From: Anaerolineales bacterium
GTDB taxonomy: Bacteria > Chloroflexota > Anaerolineae > Anaerolineales > Villigracilaceae
NCBI GenBank assembly: GCA_025966435.1
Contig: JAICRQ010000050.1
Span: 1 to 12,217 of the forward strand
Reading direction: 5' to 3'
DNA length: 12,217 nt
Below, in pieces: positions 9,711 through 12,217 of the stretch (positions within the stretch are counted from its first letter, which is position 1; each line of letters begins with the position of its first letter). The translations under genes were made by a program, and so were the position numbers. The notes under the pieces were generated by a model, which worked only from the letters and a program-made list of their open reading frames with translations, was not told the DNA's origin and did no database searches.

Positions 9711-10349
9711 ATGCCTTTCCATTTTAACAAACGTAGTACCAGTGCCGCTGAGTTCGTAACAGTGGTTTCAGGTCTTCCCAGGTCAGGCACATCAATGATG
9801 ATGCGCATGCTAGAAACCGGCGGGATGTCGGTAGTGACCGATCACCTTCGTGTTCCTGATGAGAGCAATCCCAAGGGTTATTATGAGTTTGAACGGGTAA
9901 AGCAACTTCAAGATGGGAACACCGGATGGATTGCAGAAGGCAATGGGAAGGTAGTCAAAATCATCTCTGCCCTCCTCGAATATCTACCACCTGAACATCA
10001 ATATCGAATTGTATTTATGCAGCGTAACATGCCTGAAATTCTCGCCTCGCAACGGGAAATGTTGCTGCGGCGGGGTGAACCAGCGGACCGGGTTAGCGAT
10101 CGTCACCTTACTGGTTTTTACCAGGACCACCTCGCGCACATTGCAGAGTGGATTGCCAAGCAGAGCAATATGCAAGTGATTTACCTTCACTACAATAAGA
10201 TCATGGAAAATCCACATGAGCCCATTGCCCAACTCTGTCAATTTCTACAACCCCTTCCCTTAAACCGGGATAAGATGATGTCCGTGGTTGAGTCATCACT
10301 CTACCGGCAGCGCGCGTTGCCAACAGGAGAGCCGGTTCAGCAAATCTGA
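9711..10349 (+). CDS. P-loop sulfotransferase family protein
   Basis: 212 residues, short but apparently complete and typical of the compact sulfotransferase-like proteins found beside sulfate-activation genes. The 5'-phosphosulfate loop is 'GLPRSGTSMMMRML' (21-34), a strong match to the PRSGTS signature. The 3'-phosphate site is 'VFMQRNMPEILASQ' (101-114), with Arg105 and Ser113 at the family's 8-residue spacing. The tail 'YNKIMENPHEPIAQLCQFL' (161-179) corresponds to the conserved y-x-x-l-x-x-p helix region. It would transfer sulfate from PAPS made by the gene just upstream. AGGAG (9700-9704) with 6-base spacing supports the ATG. It shares only family-level features with the truncated sulfotransferase at the left edge and belongs to a different, smaller subgroup, so two separate sulfation positions are possible. 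Acceptor unknown. The gene is followed by a strong terminator. Confidence 0.88.
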   Translation: MPFHFNKRSTSAAEFVTVVSGLPRSGTSMMMRMLETGGMSVVTDHLRVPDESNPKGYYEFERVKQLQDGNTGWIAEGNGKVVKIISALLEYLPPEHQYRIVFMQRNMPEILASQREMLLRRGEPADRVSDRHLTGFYQDHLAHIAEWIAKQSNMQVIYLHYNKIMENPHEPIAQLCQFLQPLPLNRDKMMSVVESSLYRQRALPTGEPVQQI

Positions 10350-10389
10350 ACTTGTTCTTCTCCGAAATCGATTCCTGGATAAGGTAAGT

Positions 10390-10422
10390 AAAAGAGGTTG
10401 CTGTTTTACAGCAACCTCTTTT
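10390..10422. terminator. Bidirectional intrinsic terminator between convergent genes
   Basis: Perfect 14-bp inverted repeat (10390-10403 with 10409-10422) with a 5-base loop TTTTA. The GC-rich core is GAGGTTGCTG/CAGCAACCTC and each arm is flanked by A/T tracts, so a U-rich tail follows the hairpin on either strand. It lies 40 bases after the plus-strand sulfotransferase stop and 29 bases after the minus-strand lyase stop, the expected position for a shared terminator. Confidence 0.9.
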
Positions 10423-10451
10423 CGTTTCCATATTTTGATGGATATATACTT

Positions 10452-11885
10452 TTACTGGCATTTTTCAGGTTTGGTCGGATTTGTCCGGTTGAGGTACTCC
10501 TCTACATCTGTATATCCATCTCGATCATAATCACCCCTTGATCTTTCCGAAGATCCCCGGCCATGATCGCCAAAATAACGCTGCTCCCATGCATCAGGCA
10601 TTCCATCCAGATCCTCATCGATGGCTGCAATGCCACTTTGGAGTTCAGGCCAAGAGATCGACCGAAAACCTAACACATTATCATAATCTACACCATTGTA
10701 AAAAGATCCCGTTCGGTTTAAAACGTTATCGATGATCCGCTGATCGACACTGTCCCGAATCGTCTGGAAAGTTCCGGTTGCTGTGCTTACCTGAAGATTC
10801 GCCCCCGCCTCCATCAATACCTTATTATACGCAACATCAGGGGGATCTTCTCGCGGCATCGAATAGGGTGTAAAAAATGTGTCTACATAGACTCGCGAGG
10901 GGCCTTTTCGTCGGGTCCAAAAGCCTTCCGCAATATTACCTGACTCATATACGGACCCGGAATGCAGCCTTCCCTCATCTTCCACGAGTGGCATCCAGAT
11001 ATAATGCGCCGAGACACTTGAAGTCATTGGGCCGCGAATATACATGTTGTTAATCAGGTTTAAACTGCGAGGGTTCCCTTGTGAAGAAGAGTCTCTCCAG
11101 TTGTAAATTACATTATTCACAATATCAATATTTTTGCCGCCAATGATCCTTGGGTTACGATCCGCAGACGTGGTCAATAGATTATGATGAGCCGTGATCC
11201 GTCTTGGAGGAACTGGCGAATCAAGTTCAGTGATATTCATTGACATGGAATGACCACTGTTATCCAGGTTGGCTTCGGGATGATGGGAGAGATACAGCCC
11301 TTCCCCCATAATTGAATAGGAAACAGTTGCATCATGCGTGCCATTTAAAAAACTCAGCCCGCCGACATCGGGTCCCCAGATCATAGTTGAATGATCAATT
11401 ACTATGTTATAGGCTCGATTCCGGTTATTTATGGTAACGGCGTCTCGATTTTCTTCTGTACTGGCATTCTGTAAATCCCCACTACGCACTTTCAGATAGC
11501 GGATAATGATGTCGTGCGTCTCAATACGAATGTGCCCGCCGCGAATTTGCACACCTTCACCGGGAGCAGTCTGCCCGGCTATCGTCAGATATGGCTCTTT
11601 GATGCGGATATCGCTTTCCAATGTGATAGTGCCGGATACACGAAACAAAATCAGGCGCGGTCCTGATTCCGTTAGGGCACTGCGAAGGCTGCCATCGCCC
11701 GAGTCATCCAAATTCGTCACATAGATAATTTGCCCGCCTCGTCCACCGCGCGTATTCGTTCCAAACCCCATCGCGTGTGGAAACGCTTTCACCTCGCAGA
11801 TATTTGGCTTATTAACGTCATAAATCGGTACATATGGGATAACATATACAAACAGCAAAAAAAATAAAGAGACCAGCCTTCTCAT
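10452..11885 (-). CDS. Secreted PL1-type pectate-lyase-like beta-helix protein with C-terminal calcium-binding module
   Basis: 477 residues from the ATG at 11885. A GTG 12 bases upstream (11897) is in frame, but GTGAGG there looks like the ribosome site for the ATG. The N-terminus (MRRLVSLFFLLFVYVIPYV) is a signal peptide or membrane anchor. The body begins 'AFPHAMGFGTNTRGGRGG' with 'IIYVTNLDDSGDGSLRSAL', the hallmark opening of bacterial pectate-lyase-like parallel beta-helices. 'IVIDHSTMIWGPD' corresponds to the PL1 v-W-I-D-H segment and 'HHNLL...DRNPRI' (Arg-Asn-Pro-Arg, 243-246) to the catalytic-arginine region. The C-terminus carries calcium-binding DEDLDGMPDAWE (423-434) and DYDRDGYTDVEEYLN (452-466), as in thrombospondin-type-3-like tails of secreted lyases. 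Expected action is calcium-dependent beta-elimination of a uronate polymer outside the cytoplasm. It faces the synthesis genes, so it is separately transcribed. Substrate is unproven: pectate by family, possibly the cluster's own uronate glycan by context. An A8 tract (11857-11864) falls in the signal-peptide codons. Confidence 0.85.
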   Translation of the reverse strand: MRRLVSLFFLLFVYVIPYVPIYDVNKPNICEVKAFPHAMGFGTNTRGGRGGQIIYVTNLDDSGDGSLRSALTESGPRLILFRVSGTITLESDIRIKEPYLTIAGQTAPGEGVQIRGGHIRIETHDIIIRYLKVRSGDLQNASTEENRDAVTINNRNRAYNIVIDHSTMIWGPDVGGLSFLNGTHDATVSYSIMGEGLYLSHHPEANLDNSGHSMSMNITELDSPVPPRRITAHHNLLTTSADRNPRIIGGKNIDIVNNVIYNWRDSSSQGNPRSLNLINNMYIRGPMTSSVSAHYIWMPLVEDEGRLHSGSVYESGNIAEGFWTRRKGPSRVYVDTFFTPYSMPREDPPDVAYNKVLMEAGANLQVSTATGTFQTIRDSVDQRIIDNVLNRTGSFYNGVDYDNVLGFRSISWPELQSGIAAIDEDLDGMPDAWEQRYFGDHGRGSSERSRGDYDRDGYTDVEEYLNRTNPTKPEKCQ

Positions 11886-11984
11886 AAAAATCCTCACAAA
11901 AAAATTTGTAAATCCGGTTGCCGCATCTAAATATACTACATCTTTGCTGAGTGAACCTCCATGGAAAACAGGGGCGTGAATTAA
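11886..11984 (-). promoter_or_regulatory. Probable promoter and leader region of the lyase gene
   Basis: About 100 bases lie between the upstream gene's terminator and the lyase ATG, so the lyase needs its own promoter here. On the minus strand the most promoter-like piece is TATATT (in GTAGTATATTTAG, around 11930-11942), with TTCACT 14 bases further upstream; the spacing is poor for a sigma-70 site. GTGAGG (11892-11897) is the ribosome site. The location is supported by gene layout; the exact boxes are not. Confidence 0.35.
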
Positions 11985-12025
11985 AAATAGGTTGCTGCTG
12001 CGAAGATCGCAGCAGCAACCTATTT
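11985..12025 (-). terminator. Intrinsic terminator after the truncated minus-strand gene
   Basis: Perfect 19-bp inverted repeat (11985-12003 with 12007-12025) around a 3-base loop. The core is GGTTGCTGCTGCGA/TCGCAGCAGCAACC. Read on the minus strand it lies 18 bases after the stop at 12044 and the stem runs into CTATTTTTAA, giving a U-tract. It should insulate the downstream lyase gene from the preceding one. The AGGTTGCTG/CAGCAACCT part is identical to the core of the terminator at 10390-10422. Confidence 0.9.
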
Positions 12026-12043
12026 GTTCTCGTTGGAAGACGG

Positions 12044-12217
12044 TTATGGCGCCGTGGGGTCTGTCTCGTTCAAATATTCTTCTAAATCGGTATATCCATC
12101 AGCGTCAAAGTCACCCCTGGAGTCGTTCCACTTTCCACGGGTCGTGGTATCAAAGTAAGCCTTTTCCCATGTATCCGGCATTCCATCGTTATCATTGTCC
12201 ACGGCGGGCGTGCCAGC
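12044..12217 (-). CDS. Secreted lyase-like protein, C-terminal fragment with calcium-binding tail (start outside window)
   Basis: Only the last 57 residues are in the window; the frame is open to the right edge and ends at TAA (12044-12046). It contains 'DNDNDGMPDTWEKAYF' and 'DFDADGYTDLEEYLNETDPT', two acidic D-x-D-x-D-G loops that closely match the tail of the PL1-like protein encoded just downstream on the same strand (DEDLDGMPDAWEQRYF and DYDRDGYTDVEEYLNRTNPT). The two tails align almost without gaps. The missing part is probably another secreted polysaccharide-active protein, perhaps a paralogous lyase, but this tail also occurs on other enzymes, so the catalytic domain cannot be named. 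A strong terminator follows. Confidence 0.8.
   Translation of the reverse strand, partial: AGTPAVDNDNDGMPDTWEKAYFDTTTRGKWNDSRGDFDADGYTDLEEYLNETDPTAP

Noticed and set aside
10288..10530. 80-codon plus-strand frame spanning the end of the sulfotransferase and the terminator
   Set aside because: It runs through a perfect bidirectional terminator and overlaps genes on both sides, with no ribosome site or recognisable features.
11886..11897. GTG at 11897 as the start of the lyase
   Set aside because: The GTGAGG containing it sits at the right distance to be the ribosome site for the ATG at 11885, which leads directly into the basic-hydrophobic signal sequence.

Overview
The window looks like part of an exopolysaccharide or surface-glycan gene cluster from a bacterium of roughly balanced base composition. 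The fused Sat-CysC enzyme and the secreted beta-propeller protein with a PT-rich linker and a C-terminal end module ('SRRQTYIGP') fit the Chloroflexota, perhaps Anaerolineae. That placement rests on recalled family resemblance and is tentative. There is no rRNA, tRNA, CRISPR array, transposase or phage gene.

Layout, left to right. Positions 1-453 (+) hold the C-terminal part of a PAPS-dependent sulfotransferase cut by the window edge. Then come a large secreted protein with a duplicated beta-propeller region and a jelly-roll-like tail (507-2909, +), a GT4 glycosyltransferase (2934-4151, +), a second GT-B-type glycosyltransferase (about 4203-5228, +), an AlgD-like GDP-mannose 6-dehydrogenase (5291-6610, +), a third GT-B glycosyltransferase (6614-7813, +), a bifunctional ATP sulfurylase/APS kinase (7841-9598, +), a hairpin-rich 112-base spacer, and a second small sulfotransferase (9711-10349, +). 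A strong bidirectional terminator (10390-10422) separates this co-directional block from a convergent secreted PL1-type pectate-lyase-like protein with a C-terminal calcium-binding module (10452-11885, -). Behind that gene are a 19-bp terminator hairpin and the last 57 residues of a second minus-strand protein with the same calcium-binding tail.

How the genes fit together (inference). The dehydrogenase would supply GDP-mannuronate, the three glycosyltransferases would build a uronate-containing glycan, the Sat-CysC fusion would make PAPS from sulfate and ATP, and the two sulfotransferases would place sulfate on the glycan. The convergent secreted lyase, and possibly its truncated neighbour, could cut or remodel a uronate polymer outside the cell. 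The most notable reading is therefore a sulfated, mannuronate-containing polysaccharide locus that carries its own sulfate-activation enzyme next to a candidate lyase. No polymerase, flippase, initiating phosphoglycosyltransferase, mannuronan epimerase or alginate-type synthase is visible, so the polymer is undefined and should not be called alginate.
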